A program made the position numbers and the translations under genes. The notes under the pieces were generated by a model. That model worked only from the letters and a program-made list of their open reading frames with translations, did no database searches and was not told the origin of the DNA. Positions 31,557-41,300 of a stretch of 64,000 bases of DNA are shown here, piece after piece. This stretch comes from Scatosoma sp045643825 (GTDB lineage: Bacteria; Bacillota; Clostridia; Christensenellales; Borkfalkiaceae): assembly GCA_045643825.1 (NCBI GenBank), contig JAZRFV010000012.1, positions 1 through 64,000 of the forward strand, in the 5' to 3' direction. Numbering within the stretch: the stretch's first letter is position 1; each line of letters starts with the position of its first letter.

Positions 31557-32963
31557 TTACTTCAAAATTTCCGCAAAAACCGCGTCGCCAACCTTCAAAT
31601 TAAAGGTATATTCGCCATTGACGTCAGGCGTTGCCTCGATTGCCTCCCCACGGAAGTAGAATTTCTTCGTCCCTTCGGGGAATTTTGCCTTGATTTGCAT
31701 CGGCAAAGCACCGCCGAAAAATTCGTCTTGCACATTACCGATATTTTCGAGCATGTACAGCTTATCCTCGCCGTTCGATTGCTGGGTGACAAGGGCTACA
31801 CCCTTATCCACCGTCACGGGAATGGGAGAAGGCTCGTCTTCGTACATAAATTTCGTCCAGTCGTAATCCTTACAGGTCTTCCCCGCCTCCGTCACCACGT
31901 GGGAGCTGTCGTAATCGTACTTACGAAGCACATCCGACATCTTCTTCATCTCTGCAATGATACGTTTCGTATAGGTGTATAACGCGGTACGGGAGCCGTC
32001 CAAATTGATAAACGCCGCACCGTCCATTTCACCCATGGCGCTGTCCTTATACATAAAATCAGGCTTCGCCATATAGGTATAGAAGGAGTATTCGCTCACG
32101 CCAAAGCCCATTGCAAAGTTCGTTTGCCAATACATATCACTTTCCGTCATTCTACGGTTGTGGAAATTGCCATTCCAAATATGCGCAAACGATTGCAGCA
32201 CCACGCGGAAGGCGATACCGCGTTCCTTACACATCCTTGCAACCAGCTGATAATTGGGCAAGGTATTTCCGCTGATGATATATTCTCTACGGAAGGGATA
32301 CTCGTCAAAGTGCAGGTTATCCGCCTGCGCCATTTCTTGGAAATCCCCCATATAACGCTTGTAAATATCGGTCAACGCCATTTCTTCTGTGGCAATTTTA
32401 TCTGTTGCGATATCCACGCTGTACCCCTCTTGAGGAACAAGCAATCTTGTATGCGCCGTCATAGGCAAAAGGTTACATTGAATATACACCCCAGGCAAAA
32501 GACGACGGATGGAACGATACAACTGACCGTATGCAGGGAACTGATCGTAGATAGGCTCGTCAAAAAGCTGAATCCCGTAAAAGCCCTCTTGGTTGCAATA
32601 GGGTGCGATACACTCCGCAACCGCTTTGTCAAGCTCCTCCTCGTTTGCGAACATTTTTCCTTCGCCAACAAGGTCTCTTTCGTCACGAATCCAATGGTCA
32701 AAACGCCCATCGGTAACGAGGATTTTGTCGCAACCGCCCTTCAAGGCTTCCTTGAAGACGAGCTGACAATTGCTCCCCTCCCATTCTTCACCCTTATAGG
32801 AGTTTTCACCGCGCGCCTGCACCATATTGAAGCCGCAATCTACGTACTCGGCGTAACGCTCCGCCGTGCGGAAATCCTCACCGTAAAAATATTTATACCC
32901 GTTGATGGTGAAATAACCAGAAGTAGGACAATTATAGCAATAAAACAAGTATTCACCTTTCAT
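31557..32963 (-). CDS. TIM-barrel glycoside-hydrolase-like protein, family A, cytoplasmic
   Basis: 468 residues, start supported by AAAGGAG, no signal peptide. It is one of four homologues in this locus. Shared landmarks: FRTAERYAEYVDCGFN near 31, GFYGIQLFDEP with Glu136 as candidate acid/base, HFDEYPF with Asp220/Glu221, and FGVSEYSFYTYMAK near 280. The DEP-then-DxYPF pattern at strand ends of a barrel resembles clan GH-A enzymes, but I could not match a named family. A small beta domain forms the last 100 residues. Intracellular location implies action on transported oligosaccharide. Confidence 0.65.
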   Translation of the reverse strand: MKGEYLFYCYNCPTSGYFTINGYKYFYGEDFRTAERYAEYVDCGFNMVQARGENSYKGEEWEGSNCQLVFKEALKGGCDKILVTDGRFDHWIRDERDLVGEGKMFANEEELDKAVAECIAPYCNQEGFYGIQLFDEPIYDQFPAYGQLYRSIRRLLPGVYIQCNLLPMTAHTRLLVPQEGYSVDIATDKIATEEMALTDIYKRYMGDFQEMAQADNLHFDEYPFRREYIISGNTLPNYQLVARMCKERGIAFRVVLQSFAHIWNGNFHNRRMTESDMYWQTNFAMGFGVSEYSFYTYMAKPDFMYKDSAMGEMDGAAFINLDGSRTALYTYTKRIIAEMKKMSDVLRKYDYDSSHVVTEAGKTCKDYDWTKFMYEDEPSPIPVTVDKGVALVTQQSNGEDKLYMLENIGNVQDEFFGGALPMQIKAKFPEGTKKFYFRGEAIEATPDVNGEYTFNLKVGDAVFAEILK

Positions 32964-32975
32964 GATATGGCTCCT

Positions 32976-34394
32976 TTATTTACCTGCTCTGCTGTTTTTG
33001 TATGCTTCGTAATATGCCTTGGGAAGGTATGCCTTGGTGTTGTCCAACATTCTGTCAAACAACTCCCTTGCCTTGTTTGCATTCAGGCACATATTGGGGT
33101 TATTCATGAAGGCAACAAAGGCCTTTTCATAATCACCGTCAAGCGCCGCATCCACCACCGTTTCCTGCTCCTCAATGATACGCATAATCAATGCGTTCAA
33201 TGCCGCAGGGATCTCCCCTGCGTGTACAGGTCTTACGCTGTCACCCGAGAAGAAGGCGTTGGTTTCCACAATCACCTCCATGGGGTTGTTTTCTACCTGG
33301 CCTTTGTTGGGTACGTTTACGTTGGTGACAAAATCGCCAAGGCCGAGCAACGCCTTGATTTGGCGTACCGTTTCTTCCCCCGTTTCACGCAGTTCAAAGG
33401 GTTTGCCGTTGTAGTAATCGAGTGCCTTTTGTTTTCTTTGCTCTAACTCGACTTTACGCCAAGCCACCGTCGTCAAAGAGAAGCCGTACTGGTTTTCTAC
33501 CATATCCTTGCTTTCCAAAAACCATTTTCCAGGACAGAATTCCGCAAGGTGTCTATCCCCTGCAGCGGCAATTGCACCATAGCGTTTGAAAAGGGTAAAT
33601 TTCACAAGCTCCTTCGTAAGGTACGCACCGTTTGCCCAATGCTTTGCCTCTACCGACTGCTCTAACCCGTCGGGATGCTCGTCAATGTATGCGTTGTAGA
33701 TGGGGAGTAAGTCAAGTCCCTTGTATTTTGCCTCGGTTAAGAAGGTGAAATGGTTTACACCGACGATATTCACACGGATTTCGTCACGGGTAGCCTCCAC
33801 ACCGTATTTTTCCTTCAAAATTTTCGCAAGGAGCTTTTGCGTACCAAATACCTCGTGACAGCAGCCAAACGCCTTGATTTCGGGGAAAACCTTGTACAAG
33901 GTTCTAATACATGCGGACATGGGGTTGGTAAAGTTGATAACCCAGGCGTTAGGACAGTATTCCTTTACCGCCAAGGCAAACTCACGGAACATAGGAAGGC
34001 AACGCAAGGCGCGGATGATACCACCAGGCCCCGTCGTGTCGCCTACGGGTTGATAAATGCCGTATTCTTCGGGAAGATGCACGTCGCTTGCCATCTCGTC
34101 GAAGGTGCCGGGCAATACGGAAATCACCACAAAATCCGCACCCGTTAAGGCTTCGCCGATGGTTTCATACGCCTTGTAGCTCCACTTTCCCTTCACGTCC
34201 TCACGTGCGGAAAGATCGTTGCCGATTTTTTCGTTGATTTTTGAGCCTTCAAAATCGATATCGTATAAGCGTACGTGACCACCGATTTCCTCATCCTTCG
34301 CAAGGTCGTTCATGAGGTTGTGTGCCCAAGCACGAGAACCGCCGCCAATGTACGCAATTTGTACGTTCTTCACATCTTTCAATTTCGTTTTCAT
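32976..34394 (-). CDS. GH4 NAD-dependent glycosidase, CHEV type (probable alpha-galacturonidase, LplD-like)
   Basis: 472 residues from ATG at 34394; the frame extends 9 bp to a TTG that is too close to the GGGGA site. The N-terminus is a Rossmann fold with AYIGGGSRAWAHNL. GH4 motifs follow: DTTGPGGIIRALR, NFTNPMS, CCHEVFGT with the metal/redox quartet CHEV at 179-182, and VNHFTFL. GH4 enzymes use NAD and a divalent metal. The CHEV variant has been reported as the signature of alpha-galacturonidases, whereas other variants mark galactosidases and phospho-glucosidases. This agrees with the downstream KDG kinase and KDPG aldolase. Confidence 0.8.
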   Translation of the reverse strand: MKTKLKDVKNVQIAYIGGGSRAWAHNLMNDLAKDEEIGGHVRLYDIDFEGSKINEKIGNDLSAREDVKGKWSYKAYETIGEALTGADFVVISVLPGTFDEMASDVHLPEEYGIYQPVGDTTGPGGIIRALRCLPMFREFALAVKEYCPNAWVINFTNPMSACIRTLYKVFPEIKAFGCCHEVFGTQKLLAKILKEKYGVEATRDEIRVNIVGVNHFTFLTEAKYKGLDLLPIYNAYIDEHPDGLEQSVEAKHWANGAYLTKELVKFTLFKRYGAIAAAGDRHLAEFCPGKWFLESKDMVENQYGFSLTTVAWRKVELEQRKQKALDYYNGKPFELRETGEETVRQIKALLGLGDFVTNVNVPNKGQVENNPMEVIVETNAFFSGDSVRPVHAGEIPAALNALIMRIIEEQETVVDAALDGDYEKAFVAFMNNPNMCLNANKARELFDRMLDNTKAYLPKAYYEAYKNSRAGK

Positions 34395-34415
34395 ACCAAA
34401 CAAGTCCCCTTTGGT

Positions 34416-36077
34416 TTAATTATAGATTTCGTTGATTAAAAGTTCGATAAAACATGCCGACCAGTTGTAATCGGTGATAGCATGTATGTGTTCACGGTAA
34501 TCGGGCTTGAACGATTGCCCGCCCTTTCTCTTCAAATGGAAGGGGCAAATTTTATCGTCCGCATCGTAAAATTCGAAGATGCTACCCGTTTCTTCATACC
34601 ACTTGTTGACGGATTGCAAGGTTCTTTCACGAAGCTCTTCCGCGATCGCCGTATAGCCGTATTTTCGCAAGCCCACAATGAGGAAGTAATTGATATTCAG
34701 CCACGAGCAGCCTCTCCACATATCAATGTCGAAATATTCGCTGTCCCTAGGCATTGTCGCAACAGGCATCGCCGTCCAAAAACGGGTTTCGTCCGTCATC
34801 GCCTTCACGATTTTATCCGCCTGCTCTTGAGAGCAAAGCCCCGCAAACATGGGCAAGAACGAGAAGGGAGAAGCCACCCTCGTCAAGGTGCCGTCGAACA
34901 GCCTGTCGTAGTACATCCCGTCCTCTTCGTGCCACAAAAGGGTGTTGATTTTTTCCTTCACGCTCTCGTGAACACCCTTGAAGTACGCCGCATTTTCCTT
35001 GTCACCGATCTCCTCATAGATATAGGAAAGGTATTTCGAATCGTTGCAAAGATAGGTCGAAAAATCCACCGCATCCATAGGAATATCAAAGTCAAAGCGG
35101 GGGTGATTGTCAAGCCCCGACTCGCCACATTTACACTCGAAATATTCCGGCTCGGTCAACCATTCGAGAAGCCCGTTGCCGTTGTTATCACGGTGTCTCA
35201 TCGTCCAAAGCACGAATTTGGCAAGACCATGTACGCATTCACGCAAAAATTCCTTGTCTTTGTCCTTTTGGTAGACCGTCCAAGCCGCCCACGATAACAC
35301 CTGCGGTTGTAAGATGTTCGAGAACCCACCATAGGGGCCCATCATGTGCGAAATGAAGCCGTCTTCTTCCTGCATAGAGAGTACCGAACGGATACAATCC
35401 TTTGCCATTTCCACGTTATACTGTGCAAATGCCATTGCGTGGAAAGCGGAGTCCCAAATCCACATAAAGCGGTGCGGGATTCGATCAGGCGTCGTCCAAC
35501 GGCAAGGAATTTCCCCTTCCGCGGTGTATACGTTTTCCTTATTCACGGAAAGACACTTATAATAGAGCTTTTCGTAGCGTTTGTCCTTGCAGGCAGGCAT
35601 ACCTTCAAAATATGCCAGACGTTCCTTCTTCAAGCCGTCCAGCTCCGCCGCCGTCAACACCTTCGTGTTCTTTTCACGGTACGAGAAGGTGAAATAATAC
35701 CCACCATCCCCTTCCACCGTGGTCAAATAGAAGTGCGTGAAGTTGGTACGGATAATTTCCGTATTCCCTTCGAAGGTGGAACGATGCCCTGCCTCCGATA
35801 AAACAAGGGGCTTTACAGGCGATTTTCCGACAATCACATTCCTTTCAAGGAATGCAACGAAGAAATCCTCACCGTCCAAAATATCCCCTGTTACGGCGTT
35901 AAAAACCGCTTTTTCCCCTACGGGGATTTTTAAGGTAATCGTTTTGTTGAAATGGAAGCGCAGGGTGATGGGCTCGTTCAGCATCATCGCCACAAAATCG
36001 TCTTCACGGCTGGTTTTTCCGTCCAAACCGCTAAAACAAAACAATTGACCGTAAGCATAATGATTATGTAAATTCAT
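34416..36077 (-). CDS. GH63/trehalase-like (alpha/alpha)6 glycosidase, cytoplasmic
   Basis: 553 residues, start supported by AGAGGT, no signal peptide. The C-terminal 400 residues read as an (alpha/alpha)6 barrel: MWIWDSAFHAMAFAQYN, EDGFISHMMGPYG, YYDRLFDGTL and MWRGCSWLNINYFLIVGL, then EFYDADD, as in GH63/GH37-type and mannosylglycerate-hydrolase-like proteins. The family acts on alpha-glycosides, often mannose or glucose-containing. Its place between GH4 and GH36 suggests one step in trimming the imported oligosaccharide. Substrate unknown. Confidence 0.65.
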   Translation of the reverse strand: MNLHNHYAYGQLFCFSGLDGKTSREDDFVAMMLNEPITLRFHFNKTITLKIPVGEKAVFNAVTGDILDGEDFFVAFLERNVIVGKSPVKPLVLSEAGHRSTFEGNTEIIRTNFTHFYLTTVEGDGGYYFTFSYREKNTKVLTAAELDGLKKERLAYFEGMPACKDKRYEKLYYKCLSVNKENVYTAEGEIPCRWTTPDRIPHRFMWIWDSAFHAMAFAQYNVEMAKDCIRSVLSMQEEDGFISHMMGPYGGFSNILQPQVLSWAAWTVYQKDKDKEFLRECVHGLAKFVLWTMRHRDNNGNGLLEWLTEPEYFECKCGESGLDNHPRFDFDIPMDAVDFSTYLCNDSKYLSYIYEEIGDKENAAYFKGVHESVKEKINTLLWHEEDGMYYDRLFDGTLTRVASPFSFLPMFAGLCSQEQADKIVKAMTDETRFWTAMPVATMPRDSEYFDIDMWRGCSWLNINYFLIVGLRKYGYTAIAEELRERTLQSVNKWYEETGSIFEFYDADDKICPFHLKRKGGQSFKPDYREHIHAITDYNWSACFIELLINEIYN

Positions 36078-36078
36078 T

Positions 36079-38253
36079 TTATACCTCTACAAACGTGACC
36101 ATGTATCCGTCGGAGCGTTTCGTGTGGAACAAATCCCCCATGCGGATACCAACGTTCATCAGCGTCCCGCCGTAATGCGTTTCGCCCGTTTTTTCATTCT
36201 TGTACAGTTTATCAGGTGCAAGCCCTTTCAGGCGCAACACCATGCTTTCGATAAAGCCCGTTGCGTTGATTTCAAGGAAGGTAAGCTGTGCCTTTTTCTT
36301 GTCCTTGGAAACCTTCATATACGCACAGAATTTATCCGATTCGGGGGAGATTAAACGGTACAAATCCCCTGCCAAAGTCAAATCCTCATCCGCACGATAG
36401 CGGGTGGAGCAGTCTTTAAAAATCGCCTTATCTTCCGCCGTATATTTGCTCAAATCCAGCTCGTACCCGTATGTACCCAACGACGCTACGTTATACCTAA
36501 ACTCAAAGGTGGAAGGTCTACCCGAGGTGCACTTCCCTTCCGAGAAATGGCAACTCATCGCGGACATGGGGTAGGCGTAGCTCGTTCCGTACTGAATATA
36601 CACCCTCGCGTAAGGGTCGGTGTTATCACTCGTCCAAATTTGTGGAGAGTAGAAAAGCATACCCAAATCAAAACGTCCGCCGCCGCCCGAACAGGTCTCA
36701 AAAAAGACGTTGCCCAAGCGAGCCTTAATCATAGAAAGCAGCTTGTATGCGCCGAGCATTTGACGATGGTAAACCTCGCCCTGCGGTGTTACAAAAGACG
36801 CCGCCTCCGTAACGTAACGGTTGAAATCCCACTTTAAGTAGTCAATTTCTACCCCTTCAAGCTCCTCACAAATGCGGTTTGCAATGTTTTCCACGACCTC
36901 GTCGCGGGTTAAATCCAACACGTACTCGTAACGGGAAATCAAAGGGTTTTTCGAGGTACTTAAAATATAATCGGGGTGTTCCTTGTACAAATCACTCGCA
37001 TGGCAAGCCATTTCAGGCTCGAACCAAATGCCGAATTTTAACCCCATTTCGTGGATTTTGTCAGCCAAAGCCTTCAACCCGCTGGGGAATTTTTCCTTCA
37101 CGGTACGCCAATCGCCAACGTCCGTTTTTACCGTATCACTCTGACGGAACCAACCGTCGTCCAAAACCACGGTATCCACACCGCAGTCCTTGGAGACGTT
37201 TGCCAAGGCAAGGAGTTTTTCCTCCGTCACTCCGATAAGGAAGGGCTCCCAGGAGTTGATAACGATTGGACGGGGCGCAAAAGCAAACTCACGCTCAACG
37301 ATATTTTGACGGATATGGTCGTGGAAATTTCTACTCATCCCGCCAAGCCCTTCGTCGGAGAAGGTAAACACTGCCTCGGGGGAAACCAAGCTACCGCCCG
37401 AAGGAATCGTCCAATGGAAATCGGTGTCGTCAATGCCGATTACAACGCGGGTGTCCCCTATGTTGCTGACGGATACCGTCTCGGCAAAGTTACCGCTATA
37501 TAAAAGGTTAAAACCGTACACCTCGCCCTTATCTTCGTCGGCGTTGTGTTCGCAAAGTGCAAGAAAAGGGTTGTGGTTGTGCGAGGAAATCCCTGCAACA
37601 CTGTCGTTGCGGAAGGTACCCCGTTTTAACGGAGCACGAGAAAGGTGTGCTTTTTCATATAAATACATACCCTCCAACGTCACCGTATCAAACGCCATTC
37701 CGTAAAAATCCAAGCACATGCTCGAAAATTTTTGCACGGTGATGGGCATTTTTGCATTATTTTTTAAGGTTTGATGTCTGGCGATTACGTCTACGCCTGC
37801 ATATACGACGTAGGTCAAGGTGAATTCCACCGCGCCATCATCGCTGGCAAGCGTTACCTCCAAGGTTTCCGCGTCCTCGCTTTCGCGGGAATAGGGCAAG
37901 CCCTCTATCGGCATTCTACCCTTGTAGAAACGATGCGATTGATAACGCAAACGGCACCTATCCACAAGATCCTCGCTGCTATACACCACGGAAGGGGTGC
38001 GGAAATCACCGCTGTGGAAAGGAGCAAGCTCCAATCCAACCGTACCCATAGAAAATCTACGGCTGTCCCTGCTTTCGTGCGCGTGGAAGGAGTAGATTTG
38101 ACGGTTGCTGATATAGCGTACGTCGTTTTCCTCTATCCTTTTTCCGTAGTACAAATGCTCCAAGGCGTTGAAATCACTCACGCAAAAAACATAGGAGCTG
38201 TTTCTTGTTTGAAGGTGAAAAATTTTCTCTTTTTCGTCGAAAAAAATCGCCAT
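36079..38253 (-). CDS. GH36 alpha-galactosidase
   Basis: 724 residues, start supported by GAGGGG. N-terminal beta-sandwich (1-310), then a TIM barrel: VINSWEPFLIG, VLDDGWF, GIWFEPEM, YLKWDFNRY with the nucleophile Asp476, and WTSDNTDPYAR with the acid/base Asp543. The ETCSGGGGRFDLGML segment is also typical. Length matches the family. No signal peptide, so it hydrolyses alpha-galactosides inside the cell. It overlaps nothing and lies 1 bp upstream of the GH63-like gene. Confidence 0.9.
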   Translation of the reverse strand: MAIFFDEKEKIFHLQTRNSSYVFCVSDFNALEHLYYGKRIEENDVRYISNRQIYSFHAHESRDSRRFSMGTVGLELAPFHSGDFRTPSVVYSSEDLVDRCRLRYQSHRFYKGRMPIEGLPYSRESEDAETLEVTLASDDGAVEFTLTYVVYAGVDVIARHQTLKNNAKMPITVQKFSSMCLDFYGMAFDTVTLEGMYLYEKAHLSRAPLKRGTFRNDSVAGISSHNHNPFLALCEHNADEDKGEVYGFNLLYSGNFAETVSVSNIGDTRVVIGIDDTDFHWTIPSGGSLVSPEAVFTFSDEGLGGMSRNFHDHIRQNIVEREFAFAPRPIVINSWEPFLIGVTEEKLLALANVSKDCGVDTVVLDDGWFRQSDTVKTDVGDWRTVKEKFPSGLKALADKIHEMGLKFGIWFEPEMACHASDLYKEHPDYILSTSKNPLISRYEYVLDLTRDEVVENIANRICEELEGVEIDYLKWDFNRYVTEAASFVTPQGEVYHRQMLGAYKLLSMIKARLGNVFFETCSGGGGRFDLGMLFYSPQIWTSDNTDPYARVYIQYGTSYAYPMSAMSCHFSEGKCTSGRPSTFEFRYNVASLGTYGYELDLSKYTAEDKAIFKDCSTRYRADEDLTLAGDLYRLISPESDKFCAYMKVSKDKKKAQLTFLEINATGFIESMVLRLKGLAPDKLYKNEKTGETHYGGTLMNVGIRMGDLFHTKRSDGYMVTFVEV

Positions 38254-38281
38254 AATTCCCCTCGTTTGTTAGCCATTAGAA

Positions 38282-38310
38282 GTAAAGGGCTGAAAACATC
38301 AGCCCTTTAC
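38282..38310 (-). terminator. Hairpin between the giant secreted gene and GH36
   Basis: GTAAAGGGCTGA / TCAGCCCTTTAC, a perfect 12-bp stem with a 5-nt loop, without a good T tract on the minus strand. It may attenuate rather than end transcription, or protect the upstream mRNA 3' end. Confidence 0.55.
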
Positions 38311-38320
38311 AGGTTGTGCA

Positions 38321-41300
38321 TTAGCCCGCGAAAGCACAAGGCATGATATAGAAAGCTTGCCCTGCGTTAAGCGTTGCGGTATAGGTGTTACCGGTTACCA
38401 ACGTTCTATTACCGCTTTGGTCGTATACGTAGAACTTCGTAACGTTGCTTGCCAAGGTTACGGTTACCGATTGCTGACCGCCGTAATAGGTATCTACCGT
38501 ATTCATGAACATATACATATAGTTGTATTTATCCGCGTCGTACAATTCGGTAACGAGCACGTAACCGTTGCCCTTGCTTTCCGTTACACTAGAAAGCCAC
38601 TTGAAGTTCTTCTTTTTTTCCAGTTCGCCACCCCAGTTGATATGATTGTTATTCAAGTTGCCGTTCGTATTGTCGCCCATTGCTTGGCTTTCGTTGTAGC
38701 TGAAGTGGCTGATGGTAGGTGCAAATGCCGTGTTATCCGCCATAATCGTCTTCATGAAATTGTACACAGCCGTCGTCGTACCGTTCTTGTTTACAAACGA
38801 ACCGCCATCATCGTACCATTCACCTTTACTGCTATTAGAAGCCTTCGTCCAATAGGTGAAGTAGTTGATTTGCGTTACACCAAAGCCCATGAGATAGTTA
38901 TTAAGCCATCTTGCATCGCTTTCCGTAATTTGACGGATATGTACAGGACCACTGGAACCGCCCGTATGCATCAAACAGCTTTGCGTAACAACCTTAACAG
39001 CAATACCCTTTTCCTTGGCAATTTCCGCAACAATTTGGAGATTACGAAGTGCCGTCTGGTCAACGTAAGGAACCGTTTCTTTCCAGTACAAGAAGCCTTC
39101 TTCCGCGGACTTGAAGGGATAATCGTCATATTGAATATAATCGATACCCATGCTGTCGATGAATGCTCTTACATAGCTCTTATAAGCGGCTTCCGATTGT
39201 GCTGCCGTAGGCGAGCTGTATTTTTCACCGGTGTAATAAAACTTGATTATATCCGAGTTGCTATCCTGCAAGGGGTTCAAGTTATACTGAACATAGCAGG
39301 TAGGCATAACACGCTTAATCGACTTATACAACTCACCATAGCAATATGCATTGTGGTAAGTAGGCTCATCGCCAAGCATAACGCCATAGAATGCAGGGTG
39401 ATCTTTATACTGCGCAAGCTCGTTTCTTACCTTAATATCCAATTCATTTCTTGTATATTCAACAGGAGTAATGCTCAAACCTTGCAACAAGCTACGGTAT
39501 GCATTTGCTCTTTCCGAGGTGTCGCCCTTGATAATCCAAGGTTTGAAATCCTCGGTATAGATTGCAATCGATTTAGTACCGTTTTCATCCTTTACAACCA
39601 AAGGCTCGGACAAGCACTGCAACTGGTAGTCGGTCAAGATAACCTTCAAACCTGCTTCGTGTGCCATGTTCATATATCTCACACCTTGCGTATTCCACGT
39701 AGCTACGCTAAGGTCAAAAGCCGACTGAGGCAACATAATGTTGAAGCCTGCACCTGCGTATGTGTCGTAGGTAGCCTGATCTTCTCTGAAATCCTTACAA
39801 ACCTTATGGCTGTCCGAGATCTGCGTACCGCAGGTCGAACAATAGCTTACGTTATCCTTTTGGAAAGTACCGTTGGTGATCGAGCTATACGCGTATCTAT
39901 CGAGCGTTACCGCTGCTTCGTCCGAATAATCGGTATCCTTTGCGTATTTAGCAACCAAAGCCGATACCGTCGTGTTTTCTTCTACGCCGAATACTTGGTT
40001 AAGTACCGTTTCTCTACCAAAGTTACCGTGAAGCGCAATGCTACCTTCACTCAAGATAGGAGCGCAAACGGTCATGGTTTTTTCCCAAACCTTGGTACCC
40101 GTGGTCATATTCATTACGTACACGTTCAATTGCTTTGCCGCACTGAAACCGATAATTACACGATAGGTATCCGTCACATTTTTTAATGCGGTGGTACTAA
40201 GCGGGTTAGCGGCCGTTGCCGAACCGTCAGAATATCTACCGCCGCCCGTACCGGCATTTCCGTTCGAATTATCATCCCAACCAAGAACCTTGGTGTTGCC
40301 AACTACAATCAGTCGACAAGAGTTTACCTCGCCCTCACTCCAAATTGTATCGTCTTGGTTGTACAAACCACCACAAATCACGATACCGCTTGCATTCGGA
40401 TCTTTTACACCAGCATTATTCGCTGTAGTGCTTGCGTTGTTGTATACCGTATTCGTTACTTCGCTATTGAAGAAGGATACGATGGGCATATTACCGCCCG
40501 TGAAGTCAAATACAAGATAGTCGCCGTAGCCATAATTGCCGTTGAACGCAATATAGGACATATCCGTCGAATCTACGGTAGGACGATTTACAGCACCTGC
40601 AACCGCGCTCTTCGCAAGCGTAGCTTCGCCATTATCCCAGGTCGTTTTATACGACGTCATTGCAGGCTTGTATTCGTCCACTGCTTCAGACCAACCATTT
40701 ACGATGGGATATACCTTATTGATAACGGTTTCTTTACCGAAATGGCCGTAAAGAACGATATCGCCCTTCCAATCCGCTTTCGTTTGCGTCGTAATGGCTT
40801 TTTCAATCATCTTTTCGCCCGTCGTCAAATCCCAAATGAGCAAACGAAGAATCATATTCGAACCGCTTTCCTGCCAACCGATAATTACACGGTATTCATC
40901 CGTGCTACCGCGGAGCATTCTCAACGAAACAGGGCTAGGATTTGCTGCGTTCGAGCCATCGCTCGTACGCGTGGATTTAGGGCTTTCATTAGAACTGTTA
41001 TCCGCCTTATACGTAATCTGGTAAGGCCCGATTACGTTCAAACGGCTGGGGTTAACCCCTTCATAACCGCCATCAGGCAATCCATTGAGGAGCCACATAC
41101 CGTTGAAGAATACCCAACCCTTTTGGTCAACACTTTGCGAGTGGTTATAAATCGTGTTGATAACGTTCGTGCTAAAGAAGGAGATAATGGGCATATTATC
41201 GCCCGTCACCCCAAATACGAGGGTATCATTCACACCATATTCGCCGCCAAAACGGTAGTAGGACATATCCGAAATATGGCTCGCCTCGGTAGCCGTAGGC

